Positions 37,950-51,515 of a stretch of DNA of 64,000 bases are shown in pieces; position 1 is the stretch's first letter; every line of letters starts with the position of its first letter. The notes beneath the pieces were generated by a model, which ran no database searches, was not told where the DNA came from, and saw only the letters and a list, made by a program, of their open reading frames with translations. Where the stretch lies: NCBI RefSeq assembly GCF_029168945.1, contig NC_083604.1:12268812-12332811 (forward strand), written 5' to 3'. The position numbers and the translations under genes are program-made. Source of the DNA: Cannabis sativa (taxonomy: Eukaryota > Streptophyta > Magnoliopsida > Rosales > Cannabaceae).

Positions 37950-39110
37950 GACTTCTATAGCACTTGACAGAGAGGGTGGTTGGTTAGTACCCTTATGGCG
38001 TGAGCCTGAAAGTATGGTCTTAACTTTTGTGAAGCAATCAGTAAGTAAAAGGAAAGCTTCTCGATCATAGGATATCTAGACTCTATGGCCAGTAGTTTCT
38101 TGCTTACATAATATACTAGAATTAGTACAGTTCCTTCTTCTTGCACTAAAATGACACTTATGGCATGATCTGACACTACTAAGTACAGAAACAACAACTC
38201 TTTATCAACTAGCTTGGACAATATTGGAGCCTTCGCTAGATGTTCTTTTAGTTTTTAGAAAGTGGATTCACATTCTGTTGTCCATTCAAATTTGTTATTT
38301 CCTCAAAGTATGTTAAAGAACAGTATGCACTTATCTATGGATTTGGAGACAAATATACTAAGTGCTGCTACTCTTCCTATCAACTTCTAGACGTCTTTGT
38401 GCTTCCTGGGTGAAGGCATGTCTATAAGAGCTTTAATTGTCTCTAGGTTTGCCTCGATCCCTTGTGAACTTACTATAAAACCCAAGTGAAGAAACTTTAA
38501 AAGTGTATTTCATTGAGTTTAGCTTCATTTTGTACTCCCAGATTATGGCAAAGGCCTCTTCTAGATCTTTGTAGTGGTTCTTGGAGATTTCAACTTTACC
38601 AGCATGTCATCAACATAAACCTCCATATTTTTCCCTAGAACATTCTTGAATATTTTGTTCACCATTCTTTGGTAAGTGGCTCTAGCATTTTTTAATCCAA
38701 ATGACATGACCTTGTAGCAGTAGATTCCTTTGTCAGTTTGGAAATTGGTGCGCTCCTGATCAGCCACGTGCATTTTATTTTAGTTATAGCCGGAGTATGC
38801 TTCCATGAATGTTAAGAGTTGAAATCTTGAGGTAGCATCAACCATTTGATCAATGTATGAAAGTGGAAAGCAATCTCTATGATAAGCTTTGTTTAGATGT
38901 GAAATCTATACACATTCTTCATGTCCTACTAGGCTTTGGGATCAGAACCGGATTGGCAAGCCATATGGGATATAGAGCTTCCCCGAGGAAGTGAATATTT
39001 GTCAACTTGTCTACCTCTATTTTTACTGCTTCTAACCTCGCTAGATCTAAAGTTCTTCACTTTTACCAGACTGGTTCAATGTTGGGATCTATATTTAATG
39101 CATGGTAAAT
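37950..39110 (-). pseudogene. Reverse transcriptase and first RNase H of Tat element B
   Basis: The region includes the RT blocks CFPLSYIDQMVDATSRFQLL with FMEAYSGYN (about 38890-38780), VMSFGLKNARATYQRMVNK, and the catalytic YVDD box (MEVYVDDMLVKL near 38620). RNase H follows at 38221-37955 (LVVSDHAISVILVQEE and YYVSKKLLAIESRYP). The catalytic Asp pair is intact but frameshifts and stops separate the pieces. Confidence 0.8.
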
Positions 39111-39368
39111 AACAGGGGGACTAATGCCAGTTAGATCAGAATGACTCTAAGCTAACGCCTCACTGTTTGGCTTGATCATGGAAATAATCTTTTGCTTCAT
39201 TGCCAGAGGTAAGTTCATCCCCACTCGAATAACCTTGGTGGGATTTCCATCATCTATGCATACTTCTTCTACTTCCTCCATTGGTTTTATGACATGTTCC
39301 ACGCCAATTCGTGGATCAAGCTCATCTTCCTAGATCACCCTATGTGATTTCTAGGAAGATGTTCTGGT

Positions 39369-39911
39369 TTAAGAGTAATAACCTTCTCGGACCATAACTA
39401 CAGTTCTGGTTGAAACATTATAGCAACTTTGTGCACTTCTTTGATCTCCTCTGATAAGCCCTATACTTCCGGTATTGCTGGGGAATTTTAAGCATAGATG
39501 CCGAATGGATGTCACTACACCAAAATCCATTAAAAATGGTCTTCCCAGGATAACATTATAAGCAGTAGGGTAATCAAGTATCATAAACGGGTTGCACTTG
39601 ATGGATGATATTGTGTTGTTTCCAGGAACTTCTCCACTTAGAGTCATCAGAAGTTGTATTTTTCTCATGGGGATTAACATATCTCCATTAAAACCTTGAA
39701 GTTGAATTGGACATGGTAGCAGATTAGCTTCCACCAGACCAATGGCTTGGAAGGCTCCTTTAAAAATGATGTTTAGAGAGCTTCCATTATCTACTAGGAT
39801 TCTGGAAACTCTTTCGTTTCCTATTTGAGCTTTTATTACCAAAGGGTCATTATGAAGGAAGTGCACGTGCCTGGCGTTGTCTTCTATAAAAGTCATTAGA
39901 AAATTTATCAT
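39369..39911 (-). pseudogene. Protease region of Tat element B
   Basis: A 180-codon open frame with the aspartic protease signature LVDNGSSLNIIF and, later, AYNVILGRPFLMDFG, the flap/ILG motif typical of Ty3/gypsy proteases. It would cut the gag-pol polyprotein. It is one of the longest undamaged stretches of the element. Confidence 0.8.
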
Positions 39912-40209
39912 CCTTGGACGCTGGGTAGGTGATTGTACCGAGTGGCAAGCTCACTTTGATTCAACTCATTCAAGTATTGCTTCTATGCATTCTGAGTGCT
40001 TCTAGCAATATGAGGTCCACCTGAGATAGTTGCTACATACCATCTAAGGCTGGTAATGCAGCTCCTAGAGGATACAAATTTTTGGGACCAGGGGCTACAA
40101 CTACTACTGCTGCTAGAGCATTTTGTACCCCTTAAAGGGCTTGTACATTTGGAGCTTATATTCTAGAAACTTGTGGATGACCTACTCCCTGAGGAGGATT
40201 TATGGCTCC

Positions 40210-42300
40210 CTACTGTCCTAGAATGAAAAGCTGTCCGTGTGCAACAGCCTGTCCTAGATAGAAGACTGGGATTCTTACCCAATTGGTTAAGTGTCTGTTT
40301 CGTACTAACCCCTCAATTTCATCTTTTAAGTAGTCACGTTCATTGATGGCGTGACCAATATCACCATGATATTTGTACTTTTTCTTCAGATCTCTTCTTT
40401 GTTTTCTACCTTTATACATTGGCAGAGGTTTCCTATAGTGTACCATGAAACAGGTTGCCTTGTATACATTTTGTTGAGTATCTATGAGACTTGTGTTCTC
40501 AGTGTATCTTGACTCTTGGGTTTTTCCTTTCTTCGTAGACTCACTCCGATTTGGACCATTCGTCCTCCTTTTACTCCGTGAGTGGGTTATATTGGACTCT
40601 GGAACTTCAACTTTTTGGTTTGTTTTTCTAGGAGCAGCACTGTATCCGATTTGTGCGGCTCCGAATCAAGAAAAACTAGCTTGTGCAGCTAGCTGCACGA
40701 AAGTAGTTTGTCCATATACCGTAGGAGTAGTAAAAGCAGTTGGCAGAGGGTAAATGGATGGAGTGATCATAGGTTGGACCTTTATTACTTTAGTGGAAGG
40801 CGCTGGGAGTACTCCATATGCTTGAGCGTAAGCATCTTCTAGATTTATGAATCCTTGAGCTCTTATTAAGAACTCACTCAATGTATCTACCCTTTTGCGC
40901 TGAAGATCTCCACACAGTAAAGATCCAGTTGTAAGTCCTAATGTTAGAGCCACCATTTTCATGTCGTCAGTGACTTTGTTTTAGCAGTCACATCCATCAT
41001 GCGTAGAATAAACTTCTTCAAGATTTCTCCTTTTTTTTGCTTGACGCTGGTCAAGGATCTAGCTTCCAAATCATAGTCCTTTGCTGCTATAAACTTCTTT
41101 CTAAACATTACTTGCAAGTCTCTCCAATTGTGGATTGATCCGGGAGATAACCTCTTCCCCAGTCCTCCGTAGACTTGCTTAACATCATTAAAAAACATAG
41201 ACTTTTTGCATTGTCACTGGCCTGGGCGACTTGCATGATGCAGTTGTATTTGGACAAATGGTCCCTAGGGTCCGTTCGGCCTTCATACAACTCTATCTGG
41301 GGCATTCTGAAATTCTCCAACAATGGTGCATCAATGATTCTCTTCACACAAGGCTCTGTATCTTCTTCCTCAAAGTTAGATACAACAACACTTTGTTTTC
41401 CAGAAATCTTTTCCATGATCTTCATCAACTCCTCAACCTTAAGTTCCAGGCACTGAGTCTTATCACTTGAGGATTCTCTTACATGAACGCGATCGTTAAT
41501 GTGGTTTCTTAAATTGTTCCCCAGGGTCTTTCTTTTGTAGCTTTGGCTCTTTCCTTCTTGGTGTTGAATCTTCTTCAGAGATTGTTCATGGAAAGGCTTC
41601 TGCCACTGACATCTAATACCGGATGTACTTCGTCAACATCCTCATTGTGGTTACTAGAATCATTGGGAGGAGGCTTTTTCCTTCGAGACTCTGGCTTTCA
41701 AACTCTAGCATCTGTCTTGTTTTTCTTCGTGACTCTACCTCTAGAATTGGTCTAATCACCGTACCTTAAGGCTTGGTTTCCTTTCCTCTTCTGTTGAGGT
41801 TGGTCAGTAGTTTTAGACTTTTTAGGCTATTTTGTGGAAGAAGTCTTCTTTGGTTCTTCAACGACAATTCCTTTGCCTTTGTCTTTGTGAATGCCTAAAG
41901 CTCTAGGATCTTTTGAATCTGCTTTCTCAGGTGCGTCAGTTATGGGAGGAGCTTGTACTTCAAGAGATAGTTTAGTTAGGGCAGTCATTACAGCCTCCAT
42001 TCTTGTCATCTTGCCAAGTAGTAACTCAGTGAATTGATCTTGTCGAGTTAACCTGCTTTTGGCCAGTGAAGTTGTCTTGCCATGATGACCACAAGATATG
42101 ACTCATCAAGTTGGTTGTTCTCTCCTATGTCACCATCAACGAATTTGTCCTGAGGGTCATCTTCCGGCATATCCTCTTCTACATCTTTGGTATTAACTTT
42201 AGCATCCTCAGAGCTACCTTTTACAGATTTTGTGTCCTCAATGATAGGATCATCTCAATTCTGATCTTTGTCCCGATGGCCTTTCTGACAACTAGTCACC
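40210..42300 (-). pseudogene. Gag of Tat element B
   Basis: The N-terminal part has a Lys-rich region (KDKGKGIVVEEPKKTSSTK at about 41890-41830). The core has FRMPQIELYEGRTDPRDHLS (41300) and WGRGYLPDQSTIGETCK. The C-terminal part carries the zinc-knuckle-like YKYHGDIGHAINERDYLKDE at about 40370-40310, with the first Cys of the expected motif replaced. It is broken by at least three frameshifts. It is the same family as 8693-10570. Confidence 0.75.
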
Positions 42301-42450
42301 TCTTGGGGGTCATTAGAGTCTCCAACTTTGGCACCAGGGCCAATAAAATAAAGACCCGACTTGGTTCGGGTAAGGGCCATGATTACTTGAACTTAATCTG
42401 CAAGTGGTCTCACTGCTTTCTTTAGCTCTCAATGAAAGTACCAAAATTTT

Positions 42451-43119
42451 TATTGAGATTTTCGCAAATATAATATATATGATAAGAGCTGAAGAACAAA
42501 TAATCAAAAGAAAAAGAGTAAAAAGAGAAACATTTTTTTACGTGGTTGGGGCGTTAATCAACCTTAGTCCATGTGTCAGTATTATTTAGTAGTTCTTTAG
42601 CTTGTAATGCCTTTGAGAATACAAAGAATGTATGTTCTCAAGTTTTCTTGAGTAAAGTTTGCAAGAGAGTTCAACCTTTAATCCATAGGATTCGAGGGGT
42701 ATTTATAGTAGTTTGAGAATTACATTAGGTTTTCCTTTTCCCTTTATTTGGGAGTTAACAGTAAATAATATCCTTAGGCTATCTCATGAAGTCCAGTCCA
42801 TAAAGAATACGCTCTGCTGACTAGGCAGGTCTAATTTGGATTGATTTGGTCAGCACCGTGTGTAGTGATTATGGACAATTAATTTTCAAATTAATTGCAT
42901 AATATTCATTATAGAAAGTTTCCCCATTAATCTTGATACGATACTTTGTTGTGATCTGAAGATTGGAATTCCTTTATTTGTGCGGAAGACTAAAAAGGGA
43001 AACTGGAAGGGTCTTTTGGGTATGCACAGTTTCGTCCCTCTGGTCTTGTGGTACCAAATATTCTTCCAAGTACGGCTCGTCGAGGGCAGAAGGCTTAACG
43101 ATTGTGGAGCTAGGATGCG
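42451..43119 (-). repeat. 5' LTR of Tat element B, truncated by a copia insertion
   Basis: Aligns with 28250-29042 from its left end up to GAGCTAGGATGCG at 43119, where the copia LTR begins. A minus-strand TATAAATA lies near 42700. The missing part should lie beyond the right edge of the window. The primer-binding region is at 42431-42450. Confidence 0.8.
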
Positions 43120-44999
43120 TGTTGGGTTTTATGCCCTAAATAAAACTCATTTCAATATAATCAGATTTACTTATTAATATAGATCAGAAATAACATTTAA
43201 TGTTGCATTGTTCACATGATTTATTTCATGATTATACGTACATAATGTATGAATTCATCTGAAACCCTTTTCACATACTTGATCCTGTTTATTGTGCCGT
43301 CAACACATTGGAAAGTAAACATGACTATGTGAATAAAGTTTCCTAGATTTATCAGACATAGGGTTTTACTGATATGATAATCTACAACAGAGTTTACTTG
43401 CATTTGGAGAAGTGCTATTTTCTTTCCAGAGCATTGGTTAAAGTAAAGCTCAGGTTGGACGCATAAAGTATGCATCGGAAGGGACCGATATTGAACTTTG
43501 ACTTAGATTTATTAAACTTACCGCAATATCGCCTAGTTGATCCTAGATCAAATGATCTTAATCCTGATATGATTAGGCTCAATCTTGAAAGGCTATTCGT
43601 GTTCTTTGATTTGTTAGTTAAGCCTACTTTTAGGTCAGGGTGATACGTACATTTTGGGAACACGGTAGTGCAATTGAGTGGGAGCGCTAACATAAACATG
43701 GAATCTATAGCTTCTATCTGGCGAATAGTAAGCAAAGGATGATCTCCTTCGAGCTTGACCAAACGAACATAAATGGTGGAGTACTCATTTCACATAAGCT
43801 GAAATATCATTTATACGGGGTCAAGTGTTTTAAGGAATAAATACATTGTAGGGTGTAACGGTAATTTAATCCCTTTACAGTGTAGATCATTCATATAGAG
43901 GATCAGTGATCAAATTAGGATTATAACAATGGATAACTAATGATGTGTCTATATGGTGGAACATATAGAGCATTCTATATACTGAGAGTGCAATTCTAAG
44001 TTCTATGCGTGGATTCAACGAAGAATTAATAAGTTAGTGAATTTTAGTAATAAATTCTTGATCTACTTATTGGAAGCTCGGTTATATAGACCCATGGTCC
44101 CCGCACTAGTTGAGATAATATTGCTTGTAAGACTCATATAATTGGTTTTGATTAATCAATTATAATTCTCAAATTAGACTATGTCTATTTGTGAATTTTT
44201 TCACTAAGTAAGGGAGAAATTGTAAAGAAAGAGTTTTAGGGGCATATTTGTTAATTATGATACTTTGTATGGTTCAATTAATAAATATGATAAATGAAAA
44301 TATTATTTAATAATTATTTATAGTTATTAAATAGTTAGAATTGGCATTTAAATGGTTGAATTAGAAAATTGGCGTTTTTGAGAAAATCAGATGCAGAAAA
44401 GATAAAACTACAAAATTGCAAAAAGTGAGGCCCAAATCCACTATGTAGGGCCGGCCACTTTTATAGGAATTTACCTCTGATATTTTCATTATTTTAATGC
44501 CAAATAATTCAAACCTAACCCTAGTGGAATGCTATAAATAGATAGTGAAGGCTTCAGGAAAATTACACTTTTTTTCTGACACTTCTGATTCAGAAAAAAC
44601 TGAGCCTCTCTCTCTCCCTATCTTTGGCCGAAGCCACTCTCTCTTTCTTCTTCCTTAAATTTCAAAATTCTTAGTGTATGAGTAGTGCCCACACACATCA
44701 AGTGATACCTCAACCATAGTGAGGAAGATCGTGAAGAAAGACTTTCAGCAAGAAGGAGTTTCAGCATCAAAGATTCAGAGAAAGAGATCCAGGTTTAGAT
44801 ATTGATAATGCTCTGCTACAGAAAGGAATCAAGGGCTAGATATCTGAACGGAAGGAGTCATATTATTCCGCTGCACCCAATGTAAGGTTTCTTTAACTTT
44901 ATACGTGTTTATTTCATCGTTTTAGAAAGTTCATATTTAGGGTGTTAATCAACATACTTGTGAGTAGATCTAAGATCCTGGTAAAATAAATTTCCAAAA
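43120..44999 (+). repeat. 5' LTR of copia element C (1,880 bp)
   Basis: Starts TGTTGGGTTTTATGCCC and ends TAAATTTCCAAAA, where the family consensus end is TTTCCAACA. The next bases ACTGGCCTCAGAGTCATGG form the primer-binding region. ATGCG (43115-43119) is the candidate target duplication. Compared with 60491-61336 there are about 15 differences plus a 16-17 bp deletion here. Confidence 0.88.
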
Positions 45000-47900
45000 A
45001 CTGGCCTCAGAGTCATGGTAATTGATTTACTTGCAAGAAATTTGGACTTTAAAACGATTGTTTGTTTGTTTTTGGATGGTATCATGTTCTATTGAGTGTT
45101 ATTTGATGATTGATTGATGTTTGTGAATTTTCGTGAAAAATAATTGCGATTCTGTTTCTGGAATTATTTTTATTGGATAGTATGGAACAAATTAAGCAAG
45201 TTACTTTTTTACAGAACTTAATTTCGATTTAATTTGAATTAGTTATGAATTTTTGAAGATTCAAAAAAAATGGGAGCTGTGCTGAAATTTTCCTGCGATC
45301 GCGAAAACTGTCCGTACAGCTCACAATTTTTTTTTCGTTTTTCTTCGTTTTTTCATGCTTTTTCATGGAATTAACTTCCGATTTTTTGTGTAGTTCTGTA
45401 TTTATACTATTAATATTCCTAATTCAATTCTAATTATCATTTTGAATTAATTTAATATTTTTTAAATTTAATTCAAGATATTAGTGTAATTTGAATTTGA
45501 AAATAGTTAGTATCTATCTTTTTGCTTAATAATCTATCTTATTTTAAAATTTGATTATATCTTATCTTATTTTTAAATTTAAGGTCAGATTTAAAATATT
45601 TTAAATTAATTTTTTTTTTAATAAATTAACCTTATTTAAATTTAAAATAAGATAACTATAATCATGTAATTTTTAAAGGATGTAAGATATTTTGCTAACT
45701 TTTAAATTTTGTTATTTTATTTATTTAAATTACATTTAAAATCTGAAAAAGATATTCATTTATCTTTTTAATTTTTTATTTAATTTTTATTTATAAAATA
45801 ACATTTAAATTTTAAAAGTAGATTAGCAAATTTTGAAATGATATTTAGGTTGGTTGAAACCTAATTTTTCAAAATTGTAGGTTTAATTTTAAATTTTTTT
45901 TTTTTTAAATTTCGAATTTTTCAAATATTTTTTTTAAATTTTCGAAAATATTTTTTAATTAATTATTTAATTTTGAAATTAATTATTTAATTTAAAATTA
46001 AATAAATCCTACATCCAACTATCCAGCTAACCTTGTTGCAGGAGTATGTGTTTTAGCTTGTGTGTAAGTTTTCAAAACCTATTATTACTTGATTGTAAAT
46101 AGCCATGGTTACTTTTTGCCAGATCTAATGATCTGATGGCTCCCTTGGTCAAGTTAATAATTTGTAACAGGTATATTTACAATCTTCTTTCATCTGTGTA
46201 TGACCTAGCAACATGATAGGACCCATCCAAAGTGTGCCTGTGTGAGCCTATGTGTTTAATTTTATTATAGATGCATATAGGTTGCTGTTGCTAAAATAAA
46301 TTATCATAGTTCTTGATAAAAATTATTTAGGCCCATTTAGTTTTTGGGCCTATTCAATTAATAACAGCTGTTCTTATTAAGGTTAAATTCCTCTCTTTTG
46401 GGTCTTGTGTGAGAGTTGGGAGCCATAGTAGTGGGTACGACATACTGAACCTAGCACCCCCTCACATGAACCACCCCAATTGTGAAGGCCCATTTGCCTG
46501 ATTTGAACAACTGTACTAGGTTAATTAAACTAGTTTAACCTAATAAAATTGATTAGCAACATAATTAATTTCATTTTTTTTAAATTAATTTAAGAAAATT
46601 ATAGTTTAAAGAATTCTTTATTCTAAGCTAAACTATATGTATTTTCTTGTATTTAATTAAATATAGAATTATAACCATCTAGATTCTTTCTGGAGCTTAA
46701 TTTAAATTTTTCATTAAATATTCCTATTTAAGTTGATATTTAGTTATCTACAACTAACCAACTTAAATCTAAATATCTTTTGAATTTCAAATTTCAAAAT
46801 TAAGTTGAGGAATTTTAAGCATTGATTATTAAGATTCTTTAGATATTTTTTAAGTTAATATCTTTTCGAATATTAACTTAAAATGGAATATTTTAGATAT
46901 TTTTTAAGTTAATATCTTTTCAAATATTAACTTAAAATGGAATATTTTCAAATTAAGTGGTTACAACTTAATTTTTGATATTTAATTAAATTTGAATTTG
47001 AAAAATATTTAGGTTCTAGATTTTTTCTAATACAACCTAAATTAGATATTTTTTCAAATTTTGTGGAAAAGATATTTTTTAGATAGTTATTTCTAGACTA
47101 CTTATTATTTCTAATATTTAAAAGGAAAATATTATACATTGTGAAATTAATTATTTATATAATTAATTTTGGTACAATTTATTTTAAGTATATTTTTCCT
47201 AGTATTAAACTAGAGATTAATAATTAAGCCTTCTCTACACTTAATTATTTATTTCTTGAATTTAATACATTTAATTAATTTGAAAATTAAATATCTAAGT
47301 TGATTTTTATCATCATACTTAAATATTTCTTTTTCATGACATTTAATTAAATAGAAAATTATTTTTTGTTGAAATTTATTTTTTCAACTAAATTTAAATA
47401 ATTTTCAAAATATATTTTTTCTTTATTTTATTAATCAAATTTCGAAATTGCATTTCTTAAATGCTGGAATTTCAAATTTTATTTGAAAAATAGATTAAGT
47501 TGTAAATTAATTATTTGTTTTAATTAATTCTTGGATCAACTTAAATCAATGATTTTTTCATTTATTGATTAATTTAAAATAAATTGAATTAAAGTATATT
47601 ATTAGAAATTAAATTAATTAGTCAAAGGAAAATCTAGATAGATGATATTTTTGCTTGAAGTATTTTTCTAGTGTATTTAATTAAATAGAAAATTAATATT
47701 TAAGTTGATTTTCATCATCATACTTAAATATTTGAAATTTTTCTTATATATTTAATTAAATAGGAAAATTATATTTTTTGTTGTAAATTAATTTTATTAA
47801 TTAATTTTGGGCCAACATTAAATTAGAATAATTTTTCCAGGATTAATTTTTTATTTTAACATGCATTTTTGAAAATTGTATTCTTAAATACTTTAATTTT

Positions 47901-49418
47901 TCGAAATGCAATATATATTTATAGAAAATTAAATTTGAGTTGTAAATTAATTTATATTAATTTTGTAACAACTTAAATTGAATATTTTTCTAAATATTTA
48001 TTGGAAATTATTACTAAGATGGAAGAAATTCATATTTTTTTTTCATATCCATCTAAGTAAAATTTATAAATATTAAATTAAAATTTATATTTAGAATTTT
48101 TCATTCTAAATTGGAAATTTTAAATAAATATATATTTAAAATAAATAGATTAAATAAAGAGAATCAAAGAAAATACAACTCACTTTAAATAATGAGCTTG
48201 ATTATTATTAAGATACTCGATCTCCATTGTTGGTCTTACAAAAGTTAAATGTTTTCAATATAACCTCGAGACGCTAGACTTCGTCCCCCTATGGATGGTT
48301 ATTCGTTGAACGCATTTAACACCGTAAAATCTCATTTGATAAGTGTTTTGTAAGTTTTCGTCTCTATTAGACTCTCCCCTACGGTGACTACTTAGAGATA
48401 AACTTATAAAACATGAAACAATGGTGGAAGCTCATAAAATGAGAATAACCTTGACTCTCGCCTACAGGGACAACGTTGGATTCTTATTTTGATCGAATAA
48501 AAGGTTGCTAGAATGGTTTCTATTTTAGATGAGCTGACAACTCTATTCAATGAATGATACTTTGACTCTCGCCTACGGGACAACTTTGTATCAGTTTGTT
48601 GAAAACCTTGGAAATTATTTAGGATTGTATGTTTTAGTATTTTCACTAGTCATTCCTACTTGCTATATGTTTATAATTTCTGAATTGTGTATGAATTTAT
48701 ATTGAACCATGTTATTTTCTGTTATTAAGTTGGAGTTTAATTTCGAATCTTCATTGTTAGTCTAACATGTTTGTTTTTCTAATCAGATAAATCCCTAATG
48801 GATTTTCACCATTAGACATACATAATAGTGTAAGATCTCGAAAGATAAATATTGTATATGAAACATCTAGCTGTTCATCAATTGATGACACCTTAGACTA
48901 GTATTTTTACAATATGAAACAAGAAGATTACATAAATAAGATTACTTTGTCTTTTGCTAATCGAAGCATCATTGGATTCTTATTTATAAACGAAATTATC
49001 CTAATTCCTCTTAGCTTATTCATTTCGAATTAGCTCAATAATATATCATTGGATGAATGGTCTATAAATCATTTCATGTCATTATATTTTCTCTTAAGAA
49101 ATTAAATGACCCATATGATTATAATCCCGAAATTCTATTCCCAATTGATATAAATCCTCAATCTTAGAAATCTCCTACTTGTATGGGCAAATCTGACTTA
49201 GAGTTTGTATTAGTAGTGCTGGTCCAAGATAGAATTACTCATTATATTTGGTATAAATTTAAGTCTTTGACTTTAATTTTAGATTCCAAATAGAAATTTT
49301 CTTATATTTCTGATTCCAGAATACAATACAGTTACACTTTCTCAAGTGTTTAATATCCATCTTCTATTAATGGATTAAAACTGTATGGAATATGAGTTAG
49401 GTATTCTGTGACCAGGAT
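45000..49418 (+). mobile_element. Long non-coding leader of copia element C
   Basis: About 4.4 kb, very AT-rich, with no gag frame that I can recognise. It contains internal tandem duplications: a 54-bp unit twice at 46841-46948, and diverged units of about 400 bp with TAAGTTGATTTTCATCATC at 47300 and 47700. A pair of segments near 48452 and 48560 shares TTGACTCTCGCCTAC. The Tekay element is inserted at its right end. Confidence 0.6.
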
Positions 49419-51499
49419 TGTAACGCCCTAATGCTAAGGCACGCTACAGTGCTTTTTCAATTATTGTGCAAACTTTGCTAATCAAAGTAATTTCTTGAAA
49501 AACGTGTCAAATTAAAATTTATGCTTTAAACATTAAACTTTTATAAAATAAAATAATATTTACAAATCCCGGCATCCCGATTTCAAACTTTTAAAAATTT
49601 ACTATTTAAACTTTACATTCAAAATATACAAGTTCTGGGTCGCACAGCGACTTTCAAAATACAACACCCAGATGTCCCGAGACCGAACACTCCAGGTCGC
49701 GCTGCTTGACATGTACAATCTCACCCGAGCTCAGGTTCACTCCTGTTCAGCCTTCGCCTTTCCTTTACCTACACATGAAAGCAGAAACTGTGAGTCAACA
49801 GACTCAGTAAGAAATGCATATAACATACTATATAATTTCCGACCTGTAAATAGGCGCCCATACACCTACTTACAGAGCTTAACAGATGAGCATGAACGTT
49901 CAATACCAGGGTACAACCACTATACCACTTACACAACGTACCTCGCTGTACGAGTGTTGGTAGGGTTTATCCCGATCACTGAGTATCACTGAGTGATGTA
50001 CCACACACCTTAGCATTTTCTATGCTTGTGTTGGTATCACTGTATCGTACTCTAATTAACAACAATCACTGTACCAATACACTCACACAAGTGTTGGTAG
50101 TGTTTAACATAATTCAAGCATGCATATATAAACACATATACACACATTCAGATAATCACATCATACATTATACACCGTTCTTACCTGTTTTTCGAATTCA
50201 AGTGTGCTGGCCGACCTGAACGGAATTCACGTGCTAGATGGATGCCCTAATCACAAGAATGATAACACAGATGAGTGACTCGCCAAATCACTTTCCGGGA
50301 CTTAAAACCCGAAACTAAATGTTCCCCTATCAATAAACCTCATGGCAATACCCTATATTACCCAAAATTAGCCAAAACTAGGGTTCTGGAAAAATCCCCA
50401 ACAGGCAGACCGGATCCAACCGGCATCCCGGTTCTGGGTCACCAACCGGTCGACCGGTTGGTACAGACCACCCAGAACCGGAATTCCGGTTCATCTGCAG
50501 GAATCCAAAAATTTTTCCCCCTTGATTCAAATCAATCCCAAACTTAACCAAACTCTCCAGTATACCTGTACAATGTATAAACAACTATTCCCAACCAGAA
50601 TTTCACAGAATAACCCAAAGAAACTCCACTTGCCATTAAAGACCAAAGTTAAAGGTTTTATGCTCAAATTAACACAAAACCTAAATCAACCAACCAAACT
50701 AGCTGCTATATCCTTTAATCAATTCAAACTAAACCTAGAATTCACTTCCTAATCAACTCAAACCATAACAGTCATTAAAACACCAAACCACAAGCTCAAA
50801 CTAAGGTAAAACTTAAAAAAAACATGAAACCAATATTCTAGGGTTACCTTTGGTTGCTCCTCCTTAAATTCCCAGCTCAATCACAGAGAATTAGGAAGAA
50901 AAAGGTTGCCCTGGCCCTTGATTTGTCTCAGCCGAAAGAGAGGAAGAGAGAAAGAGATATCTAGGTTGGTTTTTCTCTTGATTTCCTTTGATTTTCCTTT
51001 ATTTTCCAAAGGAAAATGAGTTAATTGCTTAACTCATCCAAAATAGATGCTAGGTGTCACCAAAATAACCAGCCACCTAACCTCAAATAGACCAAATGAC
51101 TAAAATGCCCCTAGACTTAAAACTAGGGTATTTCTAAAGCTAGGGGTAAAATGGTCAAAATCCATAACCCCGCTCAATCCCGATAATTTATTTTCTCTAA
51201 AATATTCCCCACTATAAAATAGGGTTCTAAACTTACTCATGTGATTATCTAGCCATCCATCGCATTTTCCGTTGTCGCCGAGCAAAAATTACAAAATTAA
51301 CATATTTCACATATAAACTAAATAATACCCCTAGAGTTTAATAAAATCTCCAGAATTGAGAAATTATAACTCTAATATTTATTTCTAAATATTGGGGTCC
51401 ATAATCAAAATTAATTCACAAATATTAATAAAATAATAAAATAATAAAAATTAGTGCTAATTGCCTTTTCTAATCCACATTACTAGAGCGGTCATTACA
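49419..51499 (-). repeat. 3' LTR of Tekay copy 2
   Basis: + strand starts TGTAACGCCCTAAT and ends GAGCGGTCATTACA. Contains the perfect 20-bp palindrome CCAACCGGTCGACCGGTTGG at 50442-50461 between longer inverted arms. Confidence 0.96.
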
Positions 51500-51515
51500 A
51501 TTATCCCCCCGTTAA
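51500..51515 (-). other. Polypurine tract of Tekay copy 2
   Basis: Minus strand AACGGGGGGATAAT next to the 3' LTR; the plus-strand primer site. Confidence 0.75.

Larger units (their letters stand above)
28250..43119 (-). mobile_element. Tat-lineage Ty3/gypsy retrotransposon (B), nested and decayed
   Basis: On the minus strand the order is 5' LTR (42451-43119, cut), primer-binding region, gag, protease, reverse transcriptase, RNase H, a second RNase H, integrase, a long spacer with an antisense gene, polypurine tract and 3' LTR (28250-29042). The second RNase H and the antisense gene identify the Tat lineage. It is interrupted by a copia-family solo LTR in the integrase (34934-36810) and by a copia element in the 5' LTR at 43119. 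CCATG (28245-28249) is the candidate left target duplication; the partner is outside the window. All frames contain stops. Confidence 0.85.

Noticed and set aside
43221..43762. Frames of 84-115 codons on the minus strand of the copia LTR (also at 60592-61149)
   Set aside because: These are LTR sequences, duplicated with the LTR, without domains.
46841..48000. Repeated units that at first sight look like an array with spacers
   Set aside because: Units are few, AT-rich, irregular in spacing and diverged; they are tandem duplications in a retrotransposon leader, and CRISPR is not expected in a plant genome.
49672..50752. Open frames of 65-106 codons in the Tekay LTR, repeated at 56665-57745
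   Set aside because: They lie in LTRs, are identical only because the LTRs are, and show no protein feature.
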